Assembly (NCBI GenBank): GCA_027186245.1
Contig: CP114481.1
Coordinates: 37,479,501 to 37,543,500 of the forward strand
Length of the DNA: 64,000 nt
Direction: 5' to 3'
Source: Coriaria nepalensis
Taxonomy: Eukaryota; Streptophyta; Magnoliopsida; Cucurbitales; Coriariaceae
Position numbers and translations under genes: made by a program
Shown: positions 1 through 11,650 of the stretch, one piece after another
Position numbering within the stretch: position 1 is the first letter of the stretch
How the letters are laid out: every line of letters starts with the position of its first letter
The notes under the pieces: model-generated
The model's input: only the letters and a program-made list of their open reading frames with translations
What the model was told of the DNA's origin: nothing
The model's database searches: none

Positions 1-142
1 TTTTGCACTACAGAGACAACTTTTGTGCATAACGTGCAAATGATCATTGCAAGGAAAGTGTGCATTCGTTTAAAATTAAAATCATTTCAATGAGACCTTT
101 CAAGTCAATAACTTATTTCGAAGCAATTCGAACGAATTCTAG
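1..142. repeat. Monomer at the left edge, outside the 21-monomer register
   Basis: This unit sits where the 21-monomer HOR predicts a copy of 2985-3126, but it differs at several diagnostic sites: TTTTGC instead of TTTGGC, AACGTGC instead of AACTTGC, GAGACC instead of GAGTCA, and GCAATTCG instead of AAAGTCG. From 143 onward the match to the HOR copies becomes close, apart from the first about 20 bases of that monomer. A junction between array domains therefore falls near 143-165. AACGTGC is not seen elsewhere in the window in my reading. Confidence 0.7.
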
Positions 143-3126
143 TTTTGCACTACAGAGACAACTTTTGTGCATAACTTGCAAATGATCATTGCAAGGAAAG
201 TGTGCATTCGTTTAAAATTAAAATCAATTCAATGAGTCATTTCAAGTCAATAACTTACTTCAAAGCAAGTCGAACGTATTCTAGTTTTGCACTACAGACA
301 CAACTTTTGTGCATAACTTGCAAATGATCATTGCAGGGAAAGTGTGCATTCGTTTAACCTTAAAATCATTTCAATGAGTCATTTCAAGTCAATAACTTAT
401 TTCAAAGCAATTCGAACGAATTCTAGCTTTGCACTACAGAGACAACTTTTGTGCATAACTTGCAAATGATCATTGCAAGGAAAGTGTGCATTCGTGTAAA
501 ATTAAAATCATTTCAATGAGTTCTTTCAAGTCAATAACTTATTTCGAAGCAAGTGGAACGAATTCTAGTTTTGCACTACAGACATAACTTTTGTGCATAA
601 CTTGCAAATGATCATTGCAAAGAAAGTGTGCATTCGTTTAACTTTAAAATCATTTCAATGAGTCATTTCAAGTCAATAACTTATTTCAAAGCAATTCGAA
701 CGAATTCTAGTTTTGCACTACAGACACAACTTTTGTGCATAACTTGCAAATGATCATTGCAAGGAAAGTGTGCATTCGTTTAACCTTAAAATCATTTCAA
801 TGAGTCATTTCAAGTCAATAACTTATTTCAAAGCAATTCGAACGAATTCTAGTTTTTGCACTACAGAGACAACTTTTGTCCATAAGTTGCAAATGATCAT
901 TGCAAGGAAAGTGTGCATTCGTTTAAAATTAAAATCATTTCAATGAGTCCTTTCAAGTCAATGACTTATTTCGAAGCAATTCGAACGAATTCTAGTTTGG
1001 CACTACAAAGACAACTTTTGTGCATAACTTGCAAATGATCATTGCAAGGAAAGTGTGCATTCGTTTAAAATTAAAATCATTTCAATGAGTCCTTTCAAGT
1101 CAATAACTTATTTCGAAGAAAGTCGAACGAATTCTAGTTTTGCACTACAGACATAACTTTTGTGCAAAACTTGCAAATGATCATTGCAAGGAAAGTGTGC
1201 ATTCGTTTAACCTTAAAATCATTTCAATGAGTCCTTTCAAGTCAATAACTTATTTCGAAGAAAGTCAAACGAATTCTAGTTTTGCACTACAGAGACAACT
1301 TTTGTGCATAACTTGCAAATGATCATTGCAAGGAAAGTGTGCATTCGTTTAACCTTAAAATCATTTCAATGAGTCATTTCAACTCAATAACTTATTTCAT
1401 AGCAAGTCGAACGTATTCTAGTTTTGCACTACAGACACAACTTTTGTGCATAACTTGCAAATGATCATTGCAAGGAAAGTGTGCATTCGTTTAAAATTAA
1501 AATCATTTCAATGAGTCCTTTCAAGTCAATAACTTATTTCGAAGCAAGTCGATCGAATTCTAGTTTTGCACTACAAACATAACTTTTGTGCATAACTTGC
1601 AAATGATCATTGCAAGGAAAGTGTGCATTCGTTTAAAATTAAAATCAATTCAATGAGTCATTTCAAGTCAATAACTTACTTCAAAGCAAGTCGAACGTAT
1701 TCTAGTTTTGCACTACAGACACAACTTTTGTGCATAACTTGCAAATGATCATTGCAGGGAAAGTGTGCATTCGTTTAACCTTCAAAATCATTTCAATGAG
1801 TCATTTCAAGTCAATAACTTATTTCAAAGCAATTCGAACGAATTCTAGCTTTGCACTACAGAGACAACTTTTGTGCATAACTTGCAAATGATCATTGCAA
1901 GGAAAGTGTGCATTCGTGTAAAATTAAAATCATTTCAATGAGTTCTTTCAAGTCAATAACTTATTTCGAAGCAAGTGGAACGAATTCTAGTTTTGCACTA
2001 CAGACATAACTTTTGTGCATAACTTGCAAATGATCATTGCAAAGAAAGTGTGCATTCGTTTAACCTTAAAATCATTTCAATGAGTCATTTCAAGTCAATA
2101 ACTTATTTCAAAGCAATTCGAACGAATTCTAGTTTTGCACTACAGACACAACTTTTGTGCATAACTTGCAAATGATCATTGCAAGGGAAATGTGCATTCG
2201 TTTAACCTTAAAATCATTTCAATGAGTCATTTCAAGTCAATAACTTATTTCAAAGCAATTCGAACGAATTCTAGTTTTGCACTACAGACACAACTTTTGT
2301 GCATAACTTGCAAATGATCATTGCAAGGAAAGTGTGCATTCGTTTAACCTTAAAATCATTTCAGTGAGTCATTTCAAGTCAATAACTTATTTCAAAGCAA
2401 TTCGAACGAATTCTAGTTTTGCACTACAGAGACAACTTTTGTGCATAACTTGCAAATGATCATTGCAAGGAAAGTGTGCATTCCTGTAAAATTAAAATAA
2501 TTTCAATGAGTTCTTTTAAGTCAATAACTTATTTCGAAGCAAGTGGAACGAATTCTAGTTTCGCACTACAGACATAACTTTTGTGCATAACTTGCAAATG
2601 ATCATTGCAAGGAAAGTGTGCATTCGTTTAAAATTAAAATCATTTCAATAAGTCCTTTCAAGTCAATAACTTACTTCAAAGCAATTCGAACGAATTCTAG
2701 TTTTGCACTACAGACACAACTTTTGTGCATAACATGCAAATGATCATTGCAAGGAAAGTGTGCATTCGTTTAACCTTAAAATCATTTCAATGAGTCATTT
2801 CAAGTCAATAACTTATTTCAAAGCAATTCGAACGAAATCTCGTTTTGCACTACAGAGACAACTTTTGTGCATAACTTGCAAATGATCATTGCAAGGAAAG
2901 TGTGCATTCGTTTAAAATTAAAATCATTTCAATGAGTCCTTTCAAGTCAATGACTTATTTCGAAGCAATTCGAACGAATTCTAGTTTGGCACTACAGAGA
3001 CAACTTTTGTGCATAACTTGCAAATGATCATTGCAAGGAAAGTGTGCATTCGTTTAAAATTAAAATCATTTCAATGAGTCATTTCAAGTCAATAACTTAT
3101 TTCGAAGAAAGTCGAACGAATTCTAG
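143..3126. repeat. 21-monomer HOR, block A copy 1
   Basis: Twenty-one monomers totalling 2,984 bp (21 x 142 plus two insertions). Two insertions act as fingerprints: an extra T in the T-run at 853 and a C in AACCTTCAAAATC near 1780; both recur at +2,984 and +5,968. The unit splits into a 10-monomer half (143-1563) and an 11-monomer half (1564-3126) whose opening monomers correspond in order: the CAATTC/CGTATTC type, then the GCAGGG type, then the CTTTGC/GTGTAAAATT/GTGGAACG type, then the GCAAAG type. The HOR probably grew by duplication of an older block of about ten monomers. A T-to-A change at 1167 is private to this copy. Confidence 0.93.
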
Positions 3127-6110
3127 TTTTGCACTACAGACATAACTTTTGTGCATAACTTGCAAATGATCATTGCAAGGAAAGTGTGCATTCGTTTAAA
3201 ATTAAAATCAATTCAATGAGTCATTTCAAGTCAACAACTTACTTCAAAGTAAGTCGAACGTATTCTAGTTTTGCACTACAGACACAACTTTTGTGCATAA
3301 CTTGCAAATGATCATTGCAGGGAAAGTGTGCATTCGTTTAACCTTAAAATCATTTCAATGAGTCATTTCAAGTCAATAACTTATTTCAAAGCAATTCGAA
3401 CGAATTCTAGCTTTGCACTACAGAGACAACTTTTGTGCATAACTTGCAAATGATCATTGCAAGGAAAGTGTGCATTCGTGTAAAATTAAAATCATTTCAA
3501 TGAGTTCTTTCAAGTCAATAACTTATTTCGAAGCAAGTGGAACGAATTCTAGTTTTGCACTACAGACATAACTTTTGTGCATAACTTGCAAATGATCATT
3601 GCAAAGAAAGTGTGCATTCGTTTAACTTTAAAATCATTTCAATGAGTCATTTCAAGTCAATAACTTATTTCAAAGCAATTCGAACGAATTCTAGTTTTGC
3701 ACTACAGACACAACTTTTGTGCATAACTTGCAAATGATCATTGCAAGGAAAGTGTGCATTCGTTTAACCTTAAAATCATTTCAATGAGTCATTTCAAGTG
3801 AATAACTTATTTCAAAGCAATTCGAACGAATTCTAGTTTTTGCACTACAGAGACAACTTTTGTCCATAAGTTGCAAATGATCATTGCAAGGAAAGTGTGC
3901 ATTCGTTTAAAATTAAAATCATTTCAATGAGTCCTTTCAAGTCAATGACTTATTTCGAAGCAATTCGAACGAATTCTAGTTTGGCACTACAAAGACAACT
4001 TTTGTGCATAACTTGCAAATGATCATTGCAAGGAAAGTGTGCATTCGTTTAAAATTAAAATCATTTCAATGAGTCCTTTCAAGTCAATAACTTATTTCGA
4101 AGAAAGTCGAACGAATTCTAGTTTTGCACTACAGACATAACTTTTGTGCATAACTTGCAAATGATCATTGCAAGGAAAGTGTGCATTCGTTTAACCTTAA
4201 AATCATTTCAATGAGTCCTTTCAAGTCAATAACTTATTTCGAAGAAAGTCAAACGAATTCTAGTTTTGCACTACAGAGACAACTTTTGTGCATAACTTGC
4301 AAATGATCATTGCAAGGAAAGTGTGCATTCGTTTAACCTTAAAATCATTTCAATGAGTCATTTCAACTCAATAACTTATTTCATAGCAAGTCGAACGTAT
4401 TCTAGTTTTGCACTACAGACACAACTTTTGTGCATAACTTGCAAATGATCATTGCAAGGAAAGTGTGCATTCGTTTAAAATTAAAATCATTTCAATGAGT
4501 CCTTTCAAGTCAATAACTTATTTCGAAGCAAGTCGATCGAATTCTAGTTTTGCACTACAAACATAACTTTTGTGCATAACTTGCAAATGATCATTGCAAG
4601 GAAAGTGTGCATTCGTTTAAAATTAAAATCAATTCAATGAGTCATTTCAAGTCAATAACTTACTTCAAAGCAAGTCGAACGTATTCTAGTTTTGCACTAC
4701 AGACACAACTTTTGTGCATAACTTGCAAATGATCATTGCAGGGAAAGTGTGCATTCGTTTAACCTTCAAAATCATTTCAATGAGTCATTTCAAGTCAATA
4801 ACTTATTTCAAAGCAATTCGAACGAATTCTAGCTTTGCACTACAGAGACAACTTTTGTGCATAACTTGCAAATGATCATTGCAAGGAAAGTGTGCATTCG
4901 TGTAAAATTAAAATCATTTCAATGAGTTCTTTCAAGTCAATAACTTATTTCGAAGCAAGTGGAACGAATTCTAGTTTTGCACTACAGACATAACTTTTGT
5001 GCATAACTTGCAAATGATCATTGCAAAGAAAGTGTGCATTCGTTTAACCTTAAAATCATTTCAATGAGTCATTTCAAGTCAATAACTTATTTCAAAGCAA
5101 TTCGAACGAATTCTAGTTTTGCACTACAGACACAACTTTTGTGCATAACTTGCAAATGATCATTGCAAGGGAAATGTGCATTCGTTTAACCTTAAAATCA
5201 TTTCAATGAGTCATTTCAAGTCAATAACTTATTTCAAAGCAATTCGAACGAATTCTAGTTTTGCACTACAGACACAACTTTTGTGCATAACTTGCAAATG
5301 ATCATTGCAAGGAAAGTGTGCATTCGTTTAACCTTAAAATCATTTCAGTGAGTCATTTCAAGTCAATAACTTATTTCAAAGCAATTCGAACGAATTCTAG
5401 TTTTGCACTACAGAGACAACTTTTGTGCATAACTTGCAAATGATCATTGCAAGGAAAGTGTGCATTCGTGTAAAATTAAAATAATTTCAATGAGTTCTTT
5501 TAAGTCAATAACTTATTTCGAAGCAAGTGGAACGAATTCTAGTTTCGCACTACAGACATAACTTTTGTGCATAACTTGCAAATGATCATTGCAAGGAAAG
5601 TGTGCATTCGTTTAAAATTAAAATCATTTCAATAAGTCCTTTCAAGTCAATAACTTACTTCAAAGCAATTCGAACGAATTCTAGTTTTGCACTACAGACA
5701 CAACTTTTGTGCATAACATGCAAATGATCATTGCAAGGAAAGTGTGCATTCGTTTAACCTTAAAATCATTTCAATGAGTCATTTCAAGTCAATAACTTAT
5801 TTCAAAGCAATTCGAACGAATTCTCGTTTTGCACTACAGAGACAACTTTTGTGCATAACTTGCAAATGATCATTGCAAGGAAAGTGTGCATTCGTTTAAA
5901 ATTAAAATCATTTCAATGAGTCCTTTCAAGTCAATGACTTATTTCGAAGCAATTCGAACGAATTCTAGTTTTGCACTACAGAGACAACTTTTGTGCATAA
6001 CTTGCAAATGATCATTGCAAGGAAAGTGTGCATTCGTTTAAAATTAAAATCATTTCAATGAGTCATTTCAAGTCAATAACTTATTTCGAAGAAAGTCGAA
6101 CGAATTCTAG
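3127..6110. repeat. 21-monomer HOR, block A copy 2
   Basis: Collinear with copy 1 at an offset of exactly 2,984 bp. Fingerprint insertions fall at 3837 (TTTTTGCAC) and 4764 (CCTTCAAAA), and the TTTCGCAC monomer at 2559-2572 recurs at about 5543. I noticed only scattered single-base differences, such as CATTCCTGT near 2483 against CATTCGTGT here, and AAAGTAAGTCG at about 3247 against AAAGCAAGTCG in the next copy. Such closeness between units of 3 kb implies recent amplification or efficient homogenisation. Confidence 0.93.
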
Positions 6111-9094
6111 TTTTGCACTACAGACATAACTTTTGTGCATAACTTGCAAATGATCATTGCAAGGAAAGTGTGCATTCGTTTAAAATTAAAATCAATTCAA
6201 TGAGTCATTTCAAGTCAACAACTTACTTCAAAGCAAGTCGAACGTATTCTAGTTTTGCACTACAGACACAACTTTTGTGCATAACTTGCAAATGATCATT
6301 GCAGGGAAAGTGTGCATTCGTTTAACCTTAAAATCATTTCAATGAGTCATTTCAAGTCAATAACTTATTTCAAAGCAATTCGAACGAATTCTAGCTTTGC
6401 ACTACAGAGACAACTTTTGTGCATAACTTGCAAATGATCATTGCAAGGAAAGTGTGCATTCGTGTAAAATTAAAATCATTTCAATGAGTTCTTTCAAGTC
6501 AATAACTTATTTCGAAGCAAGTGGAACGAATTCTAGTTTTGCACTACAGACATAACTTTTGTGCATAACTTGCAAATGATCATTGCAAAGAAAGTGTGCA
6601 TTCGTTTAACTTTAAAATCATTTCAATGAGTCATTTCAAGTCAATAACTTATTTCAAAGCAATTCGAACGAATTCTAGTTTTGCACTACAGACACAACTT
6701 TTGTGCATAACTTGCAAATGATCATTGCAAGGAAAGTGTGCATTCGTTTAACCTTAAAATCATTTCAATGAGTCATTTCAAGTGAATAACTTATTTCAAA
6801 GCAATTCGAACGAATTCTAGTTTTTGCACTACAGAGACAACTTTTGTCCATAAGTTGCAAATGATCATTGCAAGGAAAGTGTGCATTCGTTTAAAATTAA
6901 AATCATTTCAATGAGTCCTTTCAAGTCAATGACTTATTTCGAAGCAATTCGAACGAATTCTAGTTTGGCACTACAAAGACAACTTTTGTGCATAACTTGC
7001 AAATGATCATTGCAAGGAAAGTGTGCATTCGTTTAAAATTAAAATCATTTCAATGAGTCCTTTCAAGTCAATAACTTATTTCGAAGAAAGTCGAACGAAT
7101 TCTAGTTTTGCACTACAGACATAACTTTTGTGCATAACTTGCAAATGATCATTGCAAGGAAAGTGTGCATTCGTTTAACCTTAAAATCATTTCAATGAGT
7201 CCTTTCAAGTCAATAACTTATTTCGAAGAAAGTCAAACGAATTCTAGTTTTGCACTACAGAGACAACTTTTGTGCATAACTTGCAAATGATCATTGCAAG
7301 GAAAGTGTGCATTCGTTTAACCTTAAAATCATTTCAATGAGTCATTTCAACTCAATAACTTATTTCATAGCAAGTCGAACGTATTCTAGTTTTGCACTAC
7401 AGACACAACTTTTGTGCATAACTTGCAAATGATCATTGCAAGGAAAGTGTGCATTCGTTTAAAATTAAAATCATTTCAATGAGTCCTTTCAAGTCAATAA
7501 CTTATTTCGAAGCAAGTCGATCGAATTCTAGTTTTGCACTACAAACATAACTTTTGTGCATAACTTGCAAATGATCATTGCAAGGAAAGTGTGCATTCGT
7601 TTAAAATTAAAATCAATTCAATGAGTCATTTCAAGTCAATAACTTACTTCAAAGCAAGTCGAACGTATTCTAGTTTTGCACTACAGACACAACTTTTGTG
7701 CATAACTTGCAAATGATCATTGCAGGGAAAGTGTGCATTCGTTTAACCTTCAAAATCATTTCAATGAGTCATTTCAAGTCAATAACTTATTTCAAAGCAA
7801 TTCGAACGAATTCTAGCTTTGCACTACAGAGACAACTTTTGTGCATAACTTGCAAATGATCATTGCAAGGAAAGTGTGCATTCGTGTAAAATTAAAATCA
7901 TTTCAATGAGTTCTTTCAAGTCAATAACTTATTTCGAAGCAAGTGGAACGAATTCTAGTTTTGCACTACAGACATAACTTTTGTGCATAACTTGCAAATG
8001 ATCATTGCAAAGAAAGTGTGCATTCGTTTAACCTTAAAATCATTTCAATGAGTCATTTCAAGTCAATAACTTATTTCAAAGCAATTCGAACGAATTCTAG
8101 TTTTGCACTACAGACACAACTTTTGTGCATAACTTGCAAATGATCATTGCAAGGGAAATGTGCATTCGTTTAACCTTAAAATCATTTCAATGAGTCATTT
8201 CAAGTCAATAACTTATTTCAAAGCAATTCGAACGAATTCTAGTTTTGCACTACAGACACAACTTTTGTGCATAACTTGCAAATGATCATTGCAAGGAAAG
8301 TGTGCATTCGTTTAACCTTAAAATCATTTCAGTGAGTCATTTCAAGTCAATAACTTATTTCAAAGCAATTCGAACGAATTCTAGTTTTGCACTACAGAGA
8401 CAACTTTTGTGCATAACTTGCAAATGATCATTGCAAGGAAAGTGTGCATTCGTGTAAAATTAAAATAATTTCAATGAGTTCTTTTAAGTCAATAACTTAT
8501 TTCGAAGCAAGTGGAACGAATTCTAGTTTCGCACTACAGACATAACTTTTGTGCATAACTTGCAAATGATCATTGCAAGGAAAGTGTGCATTCGTTTAAA
8601 ATTAAAATCATTTCAATAAGTCCTTTCAAGTCAATAACTTACTTCAAAGCAATTCGAACGAATTCTAGTTTTGCACTACAGACACAACTTTTGTGCATAA
8701 CATGCAAATGATCATTGCAAGGAAAGTGTGCATTCGTTTAACCTTAAAATCATTTCAATGAGTCATTTCAAGTCAATAACTTATTTCAGAGCAATTCGAA
8801 CGAATTCTCGTTTTGCACTACAGAGACAACTTTTGTGCATAACTTGCAAATGATCATTGCAAGGAAAGTGTGCATTCGTTTAAAATTAAAATCATTTCAA
8901 TGAGTCCTTTCAAGTCAATGACTTATTTCGAAGCAATTCGAATGAATTCTAGTTTTGCACTACAGAGACAACTTTTGTGCATAACTTGCAAATGATCATT
9001 GCAAGGAAAGTGTGCATTCGTTTAAAATTAAAATCATTTCAATGAGTCATTTCAAGTCAATAACTTATTTCGAAGAAAGTCGAACGAATTCTAG
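6111..9094. repeat. 21-monomer HOR, block A copy 3
   Basis: Third full unit, again 2,984 bp, with fingerprint insertions at 6821 and 7748. A few private substitutions are visible, for example TTTCAGAGCAATTCG at about 8786 and GAATGAATTC near 8940. It shares AAGTGAATAAC at about 6783 with copy 2 (about 3800), whereas copy 1 has AAGTCAATAAC, so copies 2 and 3 share a change that copy 1 lacks. Confidence 0.93.
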
Positions 9095-9520
9095 TTTTGC
9101 ACTACAGACATAACTTTTGTGCATAACTTGCAAATGATCATTGCAAGGAAAGTGTGCATTCGTTTAAAATTAAAATCAATTCAATGAGTCATTTCAAGTC
9201 AACAACTTACTTCAAAGCAAGTCGAACGTATTCTAGTTTTGCACTACAGACACAACTTTTGTGCATAACTTGCAAATGATCATTGCAGGGAAAGTGTGCA
9301 TTCGTTTAACCTTAAAATCATTTCAATGAGTCATTTCAAGTCAATAACTTATTTCAAAGCAATTCGAACGAATTCTAGCTTTGCACTACAGAGACAACTT
9401 TTGTGCATAACTTGCAAATGATCATTGCAAGGAAAGTGTGCATTCGTGTAAAATTAAAATCATTTCAATGAGTTCTTTCAAGTCAATAACTTATTTCGAA
9501 GCAAGTGGAACGAATTCTAG
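9095..9520. repeat. 21-monomer HOR, truncated copy 4
   Basis: Three monomers continue the block A order at the 2,984-bp offset: the CAACAACTTAC type, the GCAGGG type and the CTTTGC/GTGTAAAATT type. At 9521 the expected GCAAAG monomer carries TTTTGCAGTACAGACATAACATTTG instead of the block A form with CACTACAG and CTTTTG, which is the block B version of this monomer. The fourth HOR copy therefore passes smoothly into the next domain, with no foreign sequence at the boundary. Confidence 0.8.
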
Positions 9521-9946
9521 TTTTGCAGTACAGACATAACATTTGTGCATAACTTGCAAATGATCATTGCAAAGAAAGTGTGCATTCGTTTAACCTTAAA
9601 ATCATTTCAATGAGTCATTTCAAGTCAATAACTTATTTCAAAGCAATTCGAACGAATTCTAGTTTTGCACTATAGACACAACTTTTGTGCATAACTTGCA
9701 AATGATCATTGCAAGGAAAGTGTGCATTCGTTTAACCTTAAAATCATTTCAATGAGTCATTTCAAGTCAATAACTTATTTCAAAGCAATTCGAACGAATT
9801 CTAGTTTTGCACTACAGACACAACTTTTGTGCATAACTTCCAAATGATCATTGCAAGGAAAGTGTGCATTCGTTTAACCTTAAAATCATTTCAATGAGTC
9901 ATTTCAAGTCAATAACTTATTTCGAAGAAAGTCGAACGAATTCTAG
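9095..9946. repeat. 6-monomer tandem duplication, copy 1
   Basis: Six monomers (852 bp) recur immediately downstream. The order is: CATAAC/CAATTC/CAACAAC; GCAGGG; CTTTGC/GTGTAAAATT; GCAGTACAG/CATTTG/GCAAAG; CACTATAGAC; AACTTCC. The last monomer ends CGAAGAAAGTCG, whereas its downstream counterpart ends CAAAGCAATTCG. The same order of types appears again inside block B, with one additional CTTTGC/GCAGGG monomer (about 12219-12928), so this duplication lies at the joint of blocks A and B. Confidence 0.85.
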
Positions 9947-10798
9947 TTTTGCACTACAGACATAACTTTTGTGCATAACTTGCAAATGATCATTGCAAGG
10001 AAAGTGTGCATTCGTTTAAAATTAAAATCAATTCAATGAGTCATTTCAAGTCAACAACTTACTTCAAAGCAAGTCGAACGTATTCTAGTTTTGCACTACA
10101 GACACAACTTTTGTGCATAACTTGCAAATGATCATTGCAGGGAAAGTGTGCATTCGTTTAACCTTAAAATCATTTCAATGAGTCATTTCAAGTCAATAAC
10201 TTATTTCGAAGCAATTCGAACGAATTCTAGCTTTGCACTACAAAGACAACTTTTGTGCATAACTTGCAAATGATCATTGCAAGGAAAGTGTGCATTCGTG
10301 TAAAATTAAAATCATTTCAATGAGTTCTTTCAAGTCAATAACTTATTTCGAAGCAAGTGGAACGAATTCTAGTTTTGCAGTACAGACATAACATTTGTGC
10401 ATAACTTGCAAATGATCATTGCAAAGAAAGTGTGCATTCGTTTAACCTTAAAATCATTTCAATGAGTCATTTCAAGTCAATAACTTATTTCAAAGCAATT
10501 CGAACGAATTCTAGTTTTGCACTATAGACACAACTTTTGTGCATAACTTGCAAATGATCATTGCAAGGAAAGTGTGCATTCGTTTAACCTTAAAATCATT
10601 TCAATGAGTCATTTCAAGTCAATAACTTATTTCAAAGCAATTCGAACGAATTCTAGTTTTGCACTACAGACACAACTTTTGTGCATAACTTCCAAATGAT
10701 CATTGCAAGGAAAGTGTGCATTCGTTTAACCTTAAAATCATTTCAATGAGTCATTTCAAGTCAATAACTTATTTCAAAGCAATTCGAACGAATTCTAG
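9947..10798. repeat. 6-monomer tandem duplication, copy 2
   Basis: Matches 9095-9946 at an offset of 852 bp; the rare GCAGTACAG monomer recurs at 9521 and 10373 and the CACTATAGAC monomer at 9663 and 10515. The third monomer has CAAAGACAAC where copy 1 has CAGAGACAAC. It leads directly into monomers resembling those after 12929. Confidence 0.85.
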
Positions 10799-11650
10799 TT
10801 TTGCACTACAGAGACAACTTTTGTGCATAACTTGCAAATGATCATTGCAAGGAAAGTGTGCATTCGTTTAAAATTAAAATCATTTCAATGAGTCCTTTCA
10901 AGTCAATAACTTATTTCGAAGCAAGTCGATCGAATTCTAGTTTTGCACTACAGAGACAACTTTTGTCCATAACTTGCAAATGATCATTGCAAGGAAAGTG
11001 TGCATTTGTTTAAAATTAAAATCTTTTCAATGAGTCCTTTCAAGTCAATAACTTATTTCAAAGCAAGTGGAACGAATTCTAGTTTTGCAATACAGAGACA
11101 ACTTTTGTGCATAACTTCCAAATGATCATTGCAAGGAAAGTGTGCATTCGTTTAACCTTAAAATCATTTCAATGAGTCATTTCAAGTCAATAACTTACTT
11201 CAAAGCAATTCGAACGAATTCTAGTTTTGCACTACAGACACAACTTTTGTGCATAACTTGCAAATGATCATTGCAAGGAAAGTGTGCATTCGTGTAACCT
11301 TAAAATCATTTCAATGAGTCATTTAAAGTCAATTACTTATTTCATAGCAAGTCGAACGTATTCTAGTTTTGCACTACAGACACAACTTTTGTGCATAACT
11401 TGCAAATGATCATTGCAAGGAAAGCGTGCATTCGTTGAACCTTAAAATCATTTCAATGAGTCATTTCAAGTCAATAACTTATTTCAAAGCAATTCGAACG
11501 AATTCTCATTTTGCACTACAGAGACAACTTTTGTGCATAACTTGCAAATGATCATTGCAAGGAAAGTGTGCATTCGTTTAAAATTAAAATCATTTCAATG
11601 AGTCCTTTCAAGTCAATGACTTATTTCGAAGCAATTCGAACGAATTCTAG
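10799..11650. repeat. Transitional monomers between blocks A and B
   Basis: Six monomers (852 bp). The first two match 12929-13212 at an offset of 15 monomers (2,130 bp), including the rare pair TTGTCCATAAC and GCATTTGTTT...ATCTTTTC (11021 and 13151). From about 11083 the sequence instead matches 19035 onward at the 7,952-bp block B offset, including the linked variants ATTTAAAGTCAATTAC and TTCATAGC. A recombination junction therefore lies at about 11020-11090. One monomer here has the unusual TTTTGCAATACAG. Confidence 0.75.

Noticed and set aside
1140..1322. 60-aa ORF on the plus strand as a possible gene
   Set aside because: It is satellite sequence, starts at TTG, has no ribosome-binding or promoter context, and depends on one substitution at 1167; equivalent monomers in other HOR copies keep the stop.
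143..9094. Firm assignment to Tenebrio molitor
   Set aside because: Monomer length and AT-richness agree with the known 142-bp satellite of that beetle, but I could not compare sequences. A BLAST search of 13639-13780 against satellite databases would decide; a high-identity match would confirm and no match would refute.
9095..11650. Mobile element insertion at the A/B boundary
   Set aside because: All sequence across the boundary is satellite monomer in phase; there are no terminal inverted repeats, target-site duplications or non-satellite bases.
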